64,000 nucleotides of DNA from PKWO01 sp036384915 (lineage in GTDB: Bacteria > Pseudomonadota > Gammaproteobacteria > Burkholderiales > Burkholderiaceae_D). Positions 17,226 to 25,610 of the stretch are shown piece after piece. Each line of letters opens with the position of its first letter. Position 1 is the first letter of the stretch. Made by a program: the position numbers and the translations under genes. The DNA lies in NCBI GenBank assembly GCA_036384915.1, contig DASVLJ010000025.1:186001-250000 (forward strand), given 5' to 3'. The notes beneath the pieces were generated by a model that saw only the letters and a program-made list of their open reading frames with translations, was not told where the DNA came from and searched no databases.

Positions 17226-17327
17226 GGCGACAATCAAAAACAACTTCGAGGCTCGCTGAATTTTAAGAAAATCCTTATAAAACAGTGTCTTACAATGCCT
17301 TTTGTTGTCTTTGATGGTCCGGTCAAA

Positions 17328-17688
17328 TGGTGGAGGCGGCGGGAATTGAACCCGCGTCCAAAGATCCTCTACAGACAGTTCTACATACTTAGCGCTGTCA
17401 TTTGATTTAACCCTCGCGCCGCGGACGCGCACGCTGCGGTGGGGCGAGTTACCTTAGATTTAACGCTGACCAAGTAACCCGGCTTTGCGCGATTCCCTGT
17501 GAATGACTCTACTGCTGTTGCCAGCCCACCCCAGGGACGAGATGGTGTAGAGCTAACCGGTTATTAAGCGGCCAGTGCGAACGATTCGTCGTTAGCGTTT
17601 ACTTTTTTTCCGGTTGGATTTACGAGGTGACCAGCCCTCGGTATGCCCTGCGCTGCTTTGCAATCCCTGTCGAAACCAGGTCGCCCCC
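17328..17688 (-). ncRNA. ssrA: Transfer-messenger RNA
   Basis: The minus strand begins GGGGGCGACCTGGTTTCGAC and ends with a T-arm GGACGCGGGTTCAATTCCCG and CGCCTCCACCA, the classic tmRNA ends. The tag frame at 17596-17564 reads ANDESFALAA then TAA, following the resume region GTAAAC. About 361 nt, normal for one-piece betaproteobacterial tmRNA. It rescues stalled ribosomes with SmpB. Its 3' end adjoins the prophage and remains intact, as usual when a phage att site restores the gene end. Confidence 0.95.
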
Positions 17689-17759
17689 GAAAATCGGTGT
17701 TGCAGTGATGGAATTGTAACGTATACGTGGGGTGTTCCGCCTGTTTTACAAGGGGATGC

Positions 17760-18419
17760 CTATGCTGTCGGCAGGAAATTGATCAAATGCAATGGCGTTT
17801 CTGCCAGCAAGTCGGCATTCCACGAGAGCGGTTCGCTGTTGCCGCAATAGCCCCAGGCGGCCGCTACCGTGGTCATGCCGGCGGCCTGGCCGGCCAGGAT
17901 GTCGCGCAAGTCGTCGCCGACGTACCAGCAATGCTGCGGTTCCAGCTGAAGGCGGCGTGCGGCTTCGAACAGTGGTTCGGGATGCGGCTTGGCATGCGGC
18001 GTGGTGTCGCCCGAGATCACGCAGCCGGCATGGCCCAGGCCGATTTGCGGTACCAGGGCGTTGGTGTAGCGCCCGGCCTTGTTGGTGACCACGCCCCAGG
18101 CGATGCCTTGCTGTTCCAGGTGGTTGAGCAATTGCGCCACGCCGTCGAACAAGCGGCTTTCCACGGCCAGATTGGTTTCGTAGCTGATGAGGAATTCATT
18201 GCGCAGTAGTTCGAATTCCACGTCGCCAGGCTTGACGCCGAAGGCTGCGCCGACCAGGCCGCGTGCGCCTGCCGAGGCGACCGGGCGCAGTTGTTCATAC
18301 GGTGTCGGTTCCAGCCCGCGCGCGATGCGCAGGCGGTTGACTGCGGCGGCCAAGTCCGGGGCGGTGTCGGCCAGGGTGCCGTCCAGATCGAACAGGACGG
18401 CGCGCGGTGTTTTGTTCAT
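17760..18419 (-). CDS. gph: Phosphoglycolate phosphatase (HAD family)
   Basis: 219 residues. HAD motif I is VLFDLDGTLADTAPDL (nucleophile Asp and acid/base Asp), motif II VVTNKAG, the conserved Lys in PHAKPHPEPL, and motif IV WYVGDDLRDILAG. The alpha-helical cap follows motif I as in Gph. It removes 2-phosphoglycolate formed during DNA repair. It is directly downstream of ubiG (6-base gap) on the same strand, the usual Burkholderiales pair. Confidence 0.92.
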   Translation of the reverse strand: MNKTPRAVLFDLDGTLADTAPDLAAAVNRLRIARGLEPTPYEQLRPVASAGARGLVGAAFGVKPGDVEFELLRNEFLISYETNLAVESRLFDGVAQLLNHLEQQGIAWGVVTNKAGRYTNALVPQIGLGHAGCVISGDTTPHAKPHPEPLFEAARRLQLEPQHCWYVGDDLRDILAGQAAGMTTVAAAWGYCGNSEPLSWNADLLAETPLHLINFLPTA

Positions 18420-18425
18420 GCAGGG

Positions 18426-19130
18426 TCAGAGAGGGCGGTGGGCGGCAACGAGGTAGTTGACGCTGGTGTCCTGGTTCAGCGAATAGATCTTGGTCAGGGG
18501 GTTGTAGCCCATGCCTTTCAAGCCGTCGAGCTCCAGCCCGGCGTTGCGGATGAAATGCGCCAGCTCGGCCGGCGTGACGAACTTGGCGTAGTCGTGCGTG
18601 CCCTTCGGCAGCAGGCGCAAGATGTATTCCGCACCCACCACGGCGAACAGGTAAGCCTTGGGGTTGCGGTTGATGGTGGAGAAGAACAGTTTGCCACCCG
18701 GTTTGACCAGCTTGGCACAGGCTTTGACGATGGCACTTGGGTCGGGCACGTGTTCCAGCATTTCCATGCAGGTGACGATATCGAAGCTTTCCGGCGCCTT
18801 GGCGGCCATGTCTTCGGCCGAGATCAGTTCATAGGCGACTTGCACGCCGGATTCCAGGCTGTGCAGGTCGGCCACCTTGAGGGCTTTTTCCGAAAGGTCG
18901 ATGCCGGTGACTTTGGCGCCTTTCCTTGCCATGCTTTCGGCCAGGATGCCGCCGCCGCAGCCGATGTCGAGCACGTTCTTACCGAACAAGGGCGCGCGAG
19001 CATTGATCCATTCCAGGCGCAACGGGTTGATTTCATGCAGCGGCCGGAATTCGGAGGTGGGGTCCCACCAGCGGTGGGCGAGGTCGCTGAATTTTTGCAG
19101 TTCGGTCGGATCGGCGTTCATGGACGCCAT
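18426..19130 (-). CDS. ubiG: Ubiquinone biosynthesis O-methyltransferase
   Basis: 234 residues. RWWDPTSEFRPLHEINPLRL is the UbiG signature; motif I of the SAM site is VLDIGCGGGILAESMA; CMEMLEHVPDP and GGKLFFSTINRNPKAY follow as in the family. It carries out both O-methylations in ubiquinone synthesis. Start is at 19130 or at the ATG three codons in (19121). Co-oriented with gph, with which it likely forms an operon. Confidence 0.95.
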   Translation of the reverse strand: MASMNADPTELQKFSDLAHRWWDPTSEFRPLHEINPLRLEWINARAPLFGKNVLDIGCGGGILAESMARKGAKVTGIDLSEKALKVADLHSLESGVQVAYELISAEDMAAKAPESFDIVTCMEMLEHVPDPSAIVKACAKLVKPGGKLFFSTINRNPKAYLFAVVGAEYILRLLPKGTHDYAKFVTPAELAHFIRNAGLELDGLKGMGYNPLTKIYSLNQDTSVNYLVAAHRPL

Positions 19131-19138
19131 GATACACC

Positions 19139-19275
19139 GTAGGTTGGGTTGAGCGCAGGGAAGCCCAACACCGCTGCGTCAATTCGGCTGATTGCGTAGT
19201 GTAAACGTAGGATTGTTGGGCCGGGCCACGCTTGGCTTCGCTGCGCTCAGCGTGACGACGCCCGGCCCAACCTAC
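19139..19275. repeat. GTAGGTTGG-type palindromic element, copy 1
   Basis: The element opens GTAGGTTGGG and closes CCCAACCTAC, with further imperfect inverted matches inside (GAGCGCAGGGAAGCCCAAC; GCTTCGCTGCGCTCAGCG). It sits just upstream of ubiG on the minus strand. Related copies are at 30181, 40064 and 42596. Confidence 0.85.
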
Positions 19276-19443
19276 CGAAATAGCTCGGTGGCGCCGGGAT
19301 AAAGAATGGAGATAACGGCGGTTGGACGGTACTGGAAATCGTAACGAGCGAGCCAAGGCCGGTTCGAGAAGCGCAGCCGTAACGGCGTACAGCGAGCATC
19401 GCAGGGCCGAGATTGGTTTGCGCAGTAGATTTATAGTGCCGTC

Positions 19444-19475
19444 CAAAAAGAAAAAACCCCGCCGAAGCGGGGTTT
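19444..19475 (-). terminator. Intrinsic terminator of the first OmpA-family gene
   Basis: On the minus strand AAACCCCGC-TTCG-GCGGGGTTT is followed by TTTTCTTTTT, 20 bases after the stop codon: a strong stem with UUCG-type loop and U-tract. Confidence 0.92.
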
Positions 19476-19496
19476 GAGAACTGCGAGAGGAACCGA

Positions 19497-20153
19497 TTAC
19501 TGGTTGGTGCTGCGCGTACCGACCACTTCGATTTCCACACGGCGGTTCTTGGCACGGCCTTCGGCGGTCTTGTTGTCGGCGACCGGTTGGCTCTTGCCTT
19601 TGCCTTCGGTGTAGACGCGGTTGGCTTCCACGCCCTTCGAGACCAGATAGGCCTTGACGGCGTCAGCGCGGCGCACCGACAGCTTTTGGTTGTACTCGGT
19701 GCCACCCACGGAGTCGGTGTGGCCGACGGCGATGATGACTTCGAGGTTGATCGCGCCGAGCTTCGAGGTGAGGTCGTCGAGCTTGGCCTTGCCTTCGGGC
19801 TTCAGGACAGCCTTGTCGAAATCGAAGAAGGCGTCAGCGGCGAAGGTAACCTTTTCCGAAGTGGGCTTCGGAGCGGGCGGAGGCGGCGGAGCAACCGGAG
19901 CGGGCGGCGGGGGCGGCGGCGGAGCGACTTCTTCCTTCTTGGTGATAGGCTTGTCGCAGCCTTCGACGGCATCGGCCGGGGTCCAGTAATTAGTGTGCCA
20001 GCACAGGCCGAACGGGTCGCGGACGATGGTGCCGCTGCTGTCCTGAACGTAGGCGCTGTAGGGCTTGGGGGCCTTGATGTCGTCATATGCGAATGCCGAC
20101 ACCGAGACGATCGCTGCGGATGCAGCAAGGGTCAGAAGTGCTAGTTTTTTCAT
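19497..20153 (-). CDS. ompA: OmpA-family outer membrane protein
   Basis: 218 residues. Signal peptide 1-22 (cleavage after AFA). A conserved N-terminal segment (YSAYVQDSSGTIVRDPFGLC, WHTNYWTPADAVEGCD) is shared with the next gene and is typical of Burkholderiales OmpA-like proteins. A Pro-rich hinge (near 75-97) leads to an OmpA C-terminal domain with FDFDKAVLKPEG, GHTDSVGGTEYNQKLS and NRRVEIEV, which binds peptidoglycan. There is no eight-stranded barrel domain, so membrane anchoring is unclear. It has its own terminator. Confidence 0.9.
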   Translation of the reverse strand: MKKLALLTLAASAAIVSVSAFAYDDIKAPKPYSAYVQDSSGTIVRDPFGLCWHTNYWTPADAVEGCDKPITKKEEVAPPPPPPPAPVAPPPPPAPKPTSEKVTFAADAFFDFDKAVLKPEGKAKLDDLTSKLGAINLEVIIAVGHTDSVGGTEYNQKLSVRRADAVKAYLVSKGVEANRVYTEGKGKSQPVADNKTAEGRAKNRRVEIEVVGTRSTNQ

Positions 20154-20235
20154 GTTTTTCCTCTTGTTTCAGGTATCCGCAGAGAACTGCGCAATAAGTT
20201 TTCAACTAAGGTTGCATGGTATCACTTGTTCAACT

Positions 20236-20265
20236 GCCAAATGTAACGGTTCGATTACATCTGGC
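20236..20265. promoter_or_regulatory. Inverted repeat upstream of the first OmpA-family gene
   Basis: GCCAAATGTAA and TTACATCTGGC face each other across 8 bases, about 85 bp upstream of the OmpA-family start, in the 375-bp gap between the two paralogues. It could be an operator or the end of the upstream transcript; there is no U-tract on either strand. The rest of the gap shows no gene. Confidence 0.45.
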
Positions 20266-20528
20266 AACATTGGGGGGCAAGTATTACCTTCCTCGCCATT
20301 CTGCCACAGGCGTTATCCTGGTGCAGGTTGCCAATCAGACCAAAGGACGTTTTTAGCCGATTGTGGTGCATTTGCAACGAAATGGGGCAACCGTTACCGC
20401 TTGCACAACAGAGACCAGAGCAAAAGTGGCTTGGTTCCCGGAAATGGTAGTTTTACCGGAAACTTTTCCGGCTGGCTATATGGCGAGGGCGGCAAGCGGC
20501 CAAGCCGCTTGCCGGGTATTGCGGGTCG

Positions 20529-21209
20529 TTACTTGGCCGTGCCGTGCACGTCAATGGTGACGCGGCGGTTCGGCGCCAGGCATTGGATCAGCTTCTTTTC
20601 GCCCTTGACGCCGGTGCAGGGTTCGATTTCGTTGGCCTTGCCCATGCCGCGCTGTTCGATGGTGCCGGCTACGCCGATGCTCTTCAAGTAGTCGGCCACG
20701 GCTTCGGCGCGTTTCTGCGACAACTTCTGGTTGTAGGCATCGCCGCCCAGGCGGTCGGTGTAGCCGGTTACCACGATGCTTTGGACGGTGGCGCAGGTGC
20801 CGAGCTTGTTGCGGAAGTCGGTGTCGAGGCCATGCTTGGCCGCTGGCGACAGTTTGGCATAGTTGAAGGTGAAGGTTTCGTCAGCCTTCAATACGAAGCT
20901 GAAGTCGCAAGCCTTGGGCGGTGCGGGTGGGGGTGGCGCCGGGACCAGGGGCGTGCTTGCCGCCACCATGGGCGGGGCGATCGGGTTGGCAATCGGCGGC
21001 ACGAGTTCGCCGTCGCAGCCGATCACGGCATCGGCCGGGGTCCAGTAATTGGTATGCCAGCACAGGCCGGAGCCGCTTTTGACGATGTTGCCGGACGAAT
21101 CCTGCACATAGGCGCTGTAAGGCTTGTTGGCCTTGATGTCGTTCGATTGGGCAAGGGCTGCGGCGGGCAGGGCGGCTGTCAGGGCCAGGGCGATAGCAAT
21201 TTTCTGCAT
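20529..21209 (-). CDS. OmpA-family protein, divergent paralogue
   Basis: 226 residues from the ATG at 21209, which opens a good signal peptide (MQKIAIALALTAALPAAALA) and has GAGAAAA upstream. It shares KPYSAYVQDSSGNIV and GLCWHTNYWTPADAVIGCD with its neighbour, then a Pro/Ala hinge (about 73-100) and an OmpA domain (GYTDRLGGDAYNQKLSQKRA). Unlike its neighbour it carries several extra Cys (ACDF, GTCA, EPCTG, IQC), so extra disulphides are likely in the periplasm. Tandem duplication followed by divergence is the likely origin. Confidence 0.85.
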   Translation of the reverse strand: MQKIAIALALTAALPAAALAQSNDIKANKPYSAYVQDSSGNIVKSGSGLCWHTNYWTPADAVIGCDGELVPPIANPIAPPMVAASTPLVPAPPPPAPPKACDFSFVLKADETFTFNYAKLSPAAKHGLDTDFRNKLGTCATVQSIVVTGYTDRLGGDAYNQKLSQKRAEAVADYLKSIGVAGTIEQRGMGKANEIEPCTGVKGEKKLIQCLAPNRRVTIDVHGTAK

Positions 21210-21501
21210 GGTTTTCTCGATGAGTCTTGTGCTTTGGAGCGGTCCAAATTGTTCGTGCGCCATTAAATCATACTTTGCCGTTTTTCAACGACAATTGAAG
21301 GTTAAAGCAATGTAAAAACAATAAGATACCTCTCCGCGCTTTTTGCCCTCCGGGCGTGATTTTGGCACCCCCGGACATGCTAAAATGACCGATTCTGTGC
21401 TTTTTCTGCAAGCTGCTTGAATACCTTATTGGTAGTCAAGCTACCAAAATTGCAGCGAAGTGCGGTCCAATTCAAAACCCGCGTAGCCAAGTTCGTCGCC
21501 A

Positions 21502-24147
21502 ATGGATCAATTCGCCAAAGAAACAATCCCGATTTCCCTAGAAGAAGAGATGCGCAAGAGCTACCTCGATTACGCCATGAGCGTGATCGTGGGCCGTGCC
21601 TTGCCCGATGTGCGCGACGGCTTGAAGCCGGTGCACCGCCGCGTGCTGTTTGCGATGCAGGAGGCGAACAACGTCTGGAACCGTCCCTATGTGAAGTGCG
21701 CCCGCGTGGTCGGCGACGTGATGGGTAAGTACCACCCCCACGGCGACCAGTCGATCTACGACACGCTGGTGCGTATGGCGCAGGATTTTTCCATGCGCTA
21801 CATGCTGGTCGATGGCCAGGGCAACTTCGGCTCGGTCGACGGCGACAATGCCGCGGCCATGCGTTACACCGAGTGCCGCCTGGAAAAGATCTCGTCCGAA
21901 ATCATGGCCGATATCGACAAGGACACCGTCGATTTCGTGCCCAACTACGACGGCAAGGAGAAGGAACCGTCGGTGCTGCCGACGCGCATTCCCAACCTGC
22001 TGATCAACGGCTCGTCCGGTATTGCCGTGGGTATGGCCACCAACATTCCGCCGCACAACCTGGGCGAAGTGATCAACGGCGCGCTGCACGTGCTGCGCAA
22101 CCCGGAATGCTCGGTCGACGAGCTGATCGAAATCATCCCCGCGCCCGACTTCCCCACCGCCGGCATTATCTACGGCGTCTCGGGCGTGCGAGACGGTTAC
22201 CGCACCGGCCGCGGTCGCGTGGTGATGCGCGCCAAGACCCACTTCGAGGAATACGGCAAGGAAGGCGGCCGCACCGCCATCATCGTCGACGAACTGCCCT
22301 ACCAGGTCAACAAGAAGTCGCTGCTGGAGCGCATCGCCGAACTGGTGCGCGACAAGAAGTTGGACGGCATCTCCGACATCCGCGATGAGTCCGACAAATC
22401 GGGCATGCGCGTGGTGATCGAATTGAAGCGTGGCGAAGTCGCTGAAGTGGTGCTGAACAACCTCTACAAGCAGACGCAGCTGCAAGACACCTTCGGCATG
22501 AACATGGTGGCCCTGGTGGATGGCCAGCCGAAGCTGTTGAACCTGAAGCAGATGCTGGAATGCTTCCTGTCGCACCGCCGCGAAGTCGTCACGCGCCGCA
22601 CGGTGTTCGAGCTGCGCAAGGCGCGCGAACGCGGCCACGTGCTGGAAGGTTTGGCGGTTGCGCTGGCCAACATCGACGAATTCATCGCCATCATCAAGGC
22701 GGCACCGACGCCGCCCGTGGCCAAGGCCGAATTGATGACGCGCGCCTGGGATTCTTCGCTCGTGCGCGAAATGCTGGCACGCACCGGCGACGGCCCCGGC
22801 CCGGGCATCGACGCCTTCCGTCCGGAAAACCTGCCCAAGCATTACGGCATGCAGGCCGACGGCCTGTACAAGCTGTCCGACGACCAGGCGCAGGAAATCC
22901 TGCAGATGCGCCTGCAACGCCTGACCGGCCTTGAGCAGGACAAGATCGTCAACGAGTACAAGGACGTGATGGCCGAGATTGCCGACCTGCTCGACATCCT
23001 GGCCAAGCCCGAGCGCGTGACCGTCATCATTACCGATGAAATGAACGCGGCCAAGAACGAATACGGCGCGAAGGACGAACGCCGTTCGCAGATCGAATTG
23101 AACGCCACCGATCTCGGCACGGAAGACTTGATCACCCCGCAAGACATGGTGGTCACACTCTCGCACTCGGGCTATATGAAGGCCCAGCCTGTCTCGGAAT
23201 ACCGCGCGCAAAAACGCGGCGGACGCGGCAAGCAAGCCATGGCGACCAAGGACGACGACTGGATCGACCAGCTTTTCATCGCCAACACGCACGACTACAT
23301 CCTGTGCTTCTCCAACCGCGGCCGCATGTATTGGCTCAAGGTCTATGAAGTGCCGCAGGGCTCGCGCACCTCGCGCGGCAAGCCTATCGTCAACATGTTC
23401 CCGCTGCACGACGGCGAAAAGATCACCGTGGTGCTGCCGCTCTCGGGCGACAACAGCAGCTTCCCGGAGAACCATTTTGTCTTCATGGCAACGTCCCTGG
23501 GTACGGTGAAGAAGACTCCGCTGTCGGACTTCTCCAACCCGCGCAAGGCCGGCATCATCGCGGTCGACCTCGACGAAGGCGATTATCTGATCGGCGCCGC
23601 GCTGACCGACGGCGAGCACGACGTGATGCTGTTCTCCGACGCGGGCAAGGCCGTGCGCTTCGACGAGAACGACGTGCGCCCGATGGGCCGCACCGCACGT
23701 GGCGTGCGCGGAATGAACCTGGACGACGGCCAGCAAGTCATCGCCCTGCTGGTTGCCGAGAACGAGCAGCAATCCGTGCTCACCGCCACCGAAAACGGCT
23801 TCGGCAAGCGCACCCCGATCACCGAATACACGCGCCACGGCCGCGGCACCAAGGGCATGATCGCGATCCAGACTTCCGAGCGCAACGGCAAGGTGGTGGC
23901 CGCGACGCTGGTCGAGCCCAGCGACGAAATCATGCTGATTACCACCGGCGGCGTGCTGATCCGCACCCGTGTCGCCGAAATCCGCGAAATGGGCCGCGCC
24001 ACGCAGGGCGTGACCTTGATTGCGGTGGAAGACGGCACCAAGCTTTCGGGGCTGCAGCGAGTGGTTGAAACCGACGCGGATGTGGAGGTTGCCGAAGGCG
24101 AGGGTGCCGAAGGTAGTGACGGCGGCGACGAGCCGACCGGCAAGTAA
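21502..24147 (+). CDS. gyrA: DNA gyrase subunit A
   Basis: 881 residues, full length. Catalytic Tyr122 (AAMRYTEC) is present, and numbering matches E. coli GyrA through the quinolone-resistance region. That region reads HPHGDQSIYDT: residue 83 is Gln instead of the usual Ser or Thr, while Asp87 is kept. The C-terminal beta-pinwheel carries the GyrA box (QKRGGRGKQ). It introduces negative supercoils together with GyrB. It begins the housekeeping block; serC follows after a repeat element. The 290-bp divergent region upstream separates it from the second OmpA-like gene and carries a TAAAAT -10-like box at 21381, but no convincing -35. Confidence 0.98.
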   Translation: MDQFAKETIPISLEEEMRKSYLDYAMSVIVGRALPDVRDGLKPVHRRVLFAMQEANNVWNRPYVKCARVVGDVMGKYHPHGDQSIYDTLVRMAQDFSMRYMLVDGQGNFGSVDGDNAAAMRYTECRLEKISSEIMADIDKDTVDFVPNYDGKEKEPSVLPTRIPNLLINGSSGIAVGMATNIPPHNLGEVINGALHVLRNPECSVDELIEIIPAPDFPTAGIIYGVSGVRDGYRTGRGRVVMRAKTHFEEYGKEGGRTAIIVDELPYQVNKKSLLERIAELVRDKKLDGISDIRDESDKSGMRVVIELKRGEVAEVVLNNLYKQTQLQDTFGMNMVALVDGQPKLLNLKQMLECFLSHRREVVTRRTVFELRKARERGHVLEGLAVALANIDEFIAIIKAAPTPPVAKAELMTRAWDSSLVREMLARTGDGPGPGIDAFRPENLPKHYGMQADGLYKLSDDQAQEILQMRLQRLTGLEQDKIVNEYKDVMAEIADLLDILAKPERVTVIITDEMNAAKNEYGAKDERRSQIELNATDLGTEDLITPQDMVVTLSHSGYMKAQPVSEYRAQKRGGRGKQAMATKDDDWIDQLFIANTHDYILCFSNRGRMYWLKVYEVPQGSRTSRGKPIVNMFPLHDGEKITVVLPLSGDNSSFPENHFVFMATSLGTVKKTPLSDFSNPRKAGIIAVDLDEGDYLIGAALTDGEHDVMLFSDAGKAVRFDENDVRPMGRTARGVRGMNLDDGQQVIALLVAENEQQSVLTATENGFGKRTPITEYTRHGRGTKGMIAIQTSERNGKVVAATLVEPSDEIMLITTGGVLIRTRVAEIREMGRATQGVTLIAVEDGTKLSGLQRVVETDADVEVAEGEGAEGSDGGDEPTGK

Positions 24148-24158
24148 GGAAATAAATG

Positions 24159-24284
24159 AACCCCTTCCCCGCTCGCGGGAGAGGGGCGGGGGAGAGGGAG
24201 ACAGCGATCTGGCTCGGTTTTAAAGGGAGTCAAAGCACAACTACCCTCTCCCCCACCCCTCTCCCGCAAGTGGAAGAGGGGAGT
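24159..24284. repeat. CCCTCTCCC-type element, copy 1
   Basis: Between gyrA and serC: a left palindrome (CTCGCGGGAGAGGGG with CGGGGGAGAGGG) and a right arm CCCTCTCCCCCACCCCTCTC, separated by a spacer. The outer arms are inverted relative to each other. Two other copies lie at 28692 and 34378; the spacer segment GGAGTCAAAGCA is shared with copy 3. Confidence 0.85.
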
Positions 24285-24315
24285 CCCGTAGTCTCAATCA
24301 AATGGCAAGAGATTC

Positions 24316-25407
24316 ATGACCGCAATCTACAACTTCTCCGCAGGCCCCGCCGTACTCCCAAAGGAAGTGTTGCAGCAAGCCGCCGCCGAGATGCTCGATT
24401 GGCACGGCAGCGGCATGTCGGTCATGGAAATGAGCCATCGCGGCCCCGAGTTCATGTCCATCCACGAAGCGGCGCTGGCGGATTTCCGCGAGCTGCTCTC
24501 TGTACCGGATAATTACAAGGTCTTGTTCCTGCAAGGTGGCGGCCTTGGCGAAAACGCCATCGTGCCGATGAATCTGCTCGGCCGCAAAGCCCAACCGGCC
24601 ACGGCGGATTTCGTCATTACCGGTTCCTGGACCAAAAAGTCGGCCAGGGAAGCGGCCAAGTATGCCACCGTCAACATTGCCGCTACGGCGGAAGACAACA
24701 AGCTGACGGCCATTCCCGATCCGGCATCGTGGAAATTGAGCAAGGACGCCGCCTACGTCCACATCTGCACCAACGAAACCATCGACGGGCTGGAATACCA
24801 TTTCGTGCCGGAAGTCGGCGATGTGCCGCTGGTGGCCGACATGTCGTCCCACATCATGGCGCGCCCGGTGGATGTGTCGCGCTATGGCGTGATCTTCGGC
24901 GGCGCGCAAAAGAACCTCGGCCCGGCCGGCTTGACGGTGGTGATCGTGCGCGAGGACCTGCTCAACTGCGCCTTGCCGATCTGCCCCTCGGCTTTCGAGT
25001 GGAAGACGGTGGCGGAAAACAATTCGATGTACAACACCCCGCCGACGTATGCGATCTACATCGCCGGCCTGGTGTTCCAATGGCTGAAAAAGCAGGGCGG
25101 CGTGAAGGCGATGGAAGAGCGCAATCTCGCCAAGTCCGCCATGCTGTATGATTATCTGGATTCGACCGGGTTTTACCAAAACCGGGTTGTCAGGGAATGC
25201 CGTTCACGCATGAACGTGCCGTTCTATCTGCACGACGAAACGCTCAACACGGCGTTTCTGGCAGGCGCCAAAGAGCACGGCCTGCTGCAATTGAAGGGCC
25301 ACAAATCGGTAGGCGGCATGCGTGCTTCGCTGTATAACGCGATGCCCATGGAGGGCGTGCAAGCGCTGATCGCCTACATGAAGGATTTTGAGGCCCGTAA
25401 CGGATAG
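24316..25407 (+). CDS. serC: Phosphoserine aminotransferase
   Basis: 363 residues. N-terminus YNFSAGPAVLPKEVL and the PLP-lysine motif FGGAQKNLGPAG identify SerC. It makes 3-phosphoserine for serine synthesis and acts in pyridoxal-phosphate synthesis. The C-terminus GHKSVGGMRASLYNAMP is intact. Standard Burkholderiales order gyrA-serC-pheA. Confidence 0.97.
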   Translation: MTAIYNFSAGPAVLPKEVLQQAAAEMLDWHGSGMSVMEMSHRGPEFMSIHEAALADFRELLSVPDNYKVLFLQGGGLGENAIVPMNLLGRKAQPATADFVITGSWTKKSAREAAKYATVNIAATAEDNKLTAIPDPASWKLSKDAAYVHICTNETIDGLEYHFVPEVGDVPLVADMSSHIMARPVDVSRYGVIFGGAQKNLGPAGLTVVIVREDLLNCALPICPSAFEWKTVAENNSMYNTPPTYAIYIAGLVFQWLKKQGGVKAMEERNLAKSAMLYDYLDSTGFYQNRVVRECRSRMNVPFYLHDETLNTAFLAGAKEHGLLQLKGHKSVGGMRASLYNAMPMEGVQALIAYMKDFEARNG

Positions 25408-25423
25408 TAGTGCCGTTGAATTT

Positions 25424-25553
25424 GTAGGGCGCAATGGATTGCGCCGCACGGAATGATATGTAGGGTGGAAAAGCGCAGCGCATTCCACCATGTGCCCGGA
25501 TTAGGCCATTTGACGCATTTTGGTTGAATGCGCCTGCGGCTTTTCCACCCTAC
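25424..25553. repeat. Inverted-repeat element, variant GTAGGGTGGAAAAGC
   Basis: GTAGGGTGGAAAAGC at 25460 pairs with GCTTTTCCACCCTAC ending 25553; a short GTAGGGCGCAATGGATTGCG palindrome precedes it from 25424. The ends resemble the GTAGGTTGG family, but the inner sequence differs, so this is a separate subfamily. It lies between serC and pheA, overlapping an upstream open frame that is therefore not used as the pheA start. Confidence 0.8.
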
Positions 25554-25610
25554 GATCCCGTCCGAAGTTACAGATTCAACGGTATTGAGCACGTATTCTG
25601 GACGCCTCCC

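Larger units (their letters stand above)
1..17327. mobile_element. Right part of a prophage with contractile-type tail, abutting ssrA
   Basis: An unbroken series of plus-strand genes with start/stop overlaps encodes baseplate, spike, fibre and lysis functions, followed by two small minus-strand genes and then the 3' end of the tmRNA gene. The 3' ends of ssrA genes are well-known phage attachment sites, and the element stops there, so the right boundary is put just before the tmRNA. No integrase, repressor, capsid, terminase or tail-tube gene is in view; these would have to lie left of the window. A remnant, or a tail-like bacteriocin locus, cannot be excluded. A non-phage insert (tyrosinase, diguanylate cyclase, IS630 remnant) interrupts the baseplate genes. 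Confidence 0.8.

Noticed and set aside
17160..17405. Open frame running from the iteron array into the tmRNA gene
   Set aside because: It overlaps the functional 3' end of ssrA and the repeats, with no ribosome-binding site or homology.
21538..23838. 766-codon open frame antisense to gyrA
   Set aside because: Composition is typical of a GC-rich shadow frame (runs of H, Q, R, V, A with no domain signature) and it lies fully within a conserved essential gene.
24159..24284. CCCTCTCCC element as a rho-independent terminator for gyrA
   Set aside because: The hairpins are GC-rich but have no U-tract, and the same element occurs at positions unrelated to gene ends by distance; repeat family is the better reading.
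25524..25610. Longer N-terminus for pheA
   Set aside because: The extension is read through a repeat element, and chorismate mutase homology starts at 25611.
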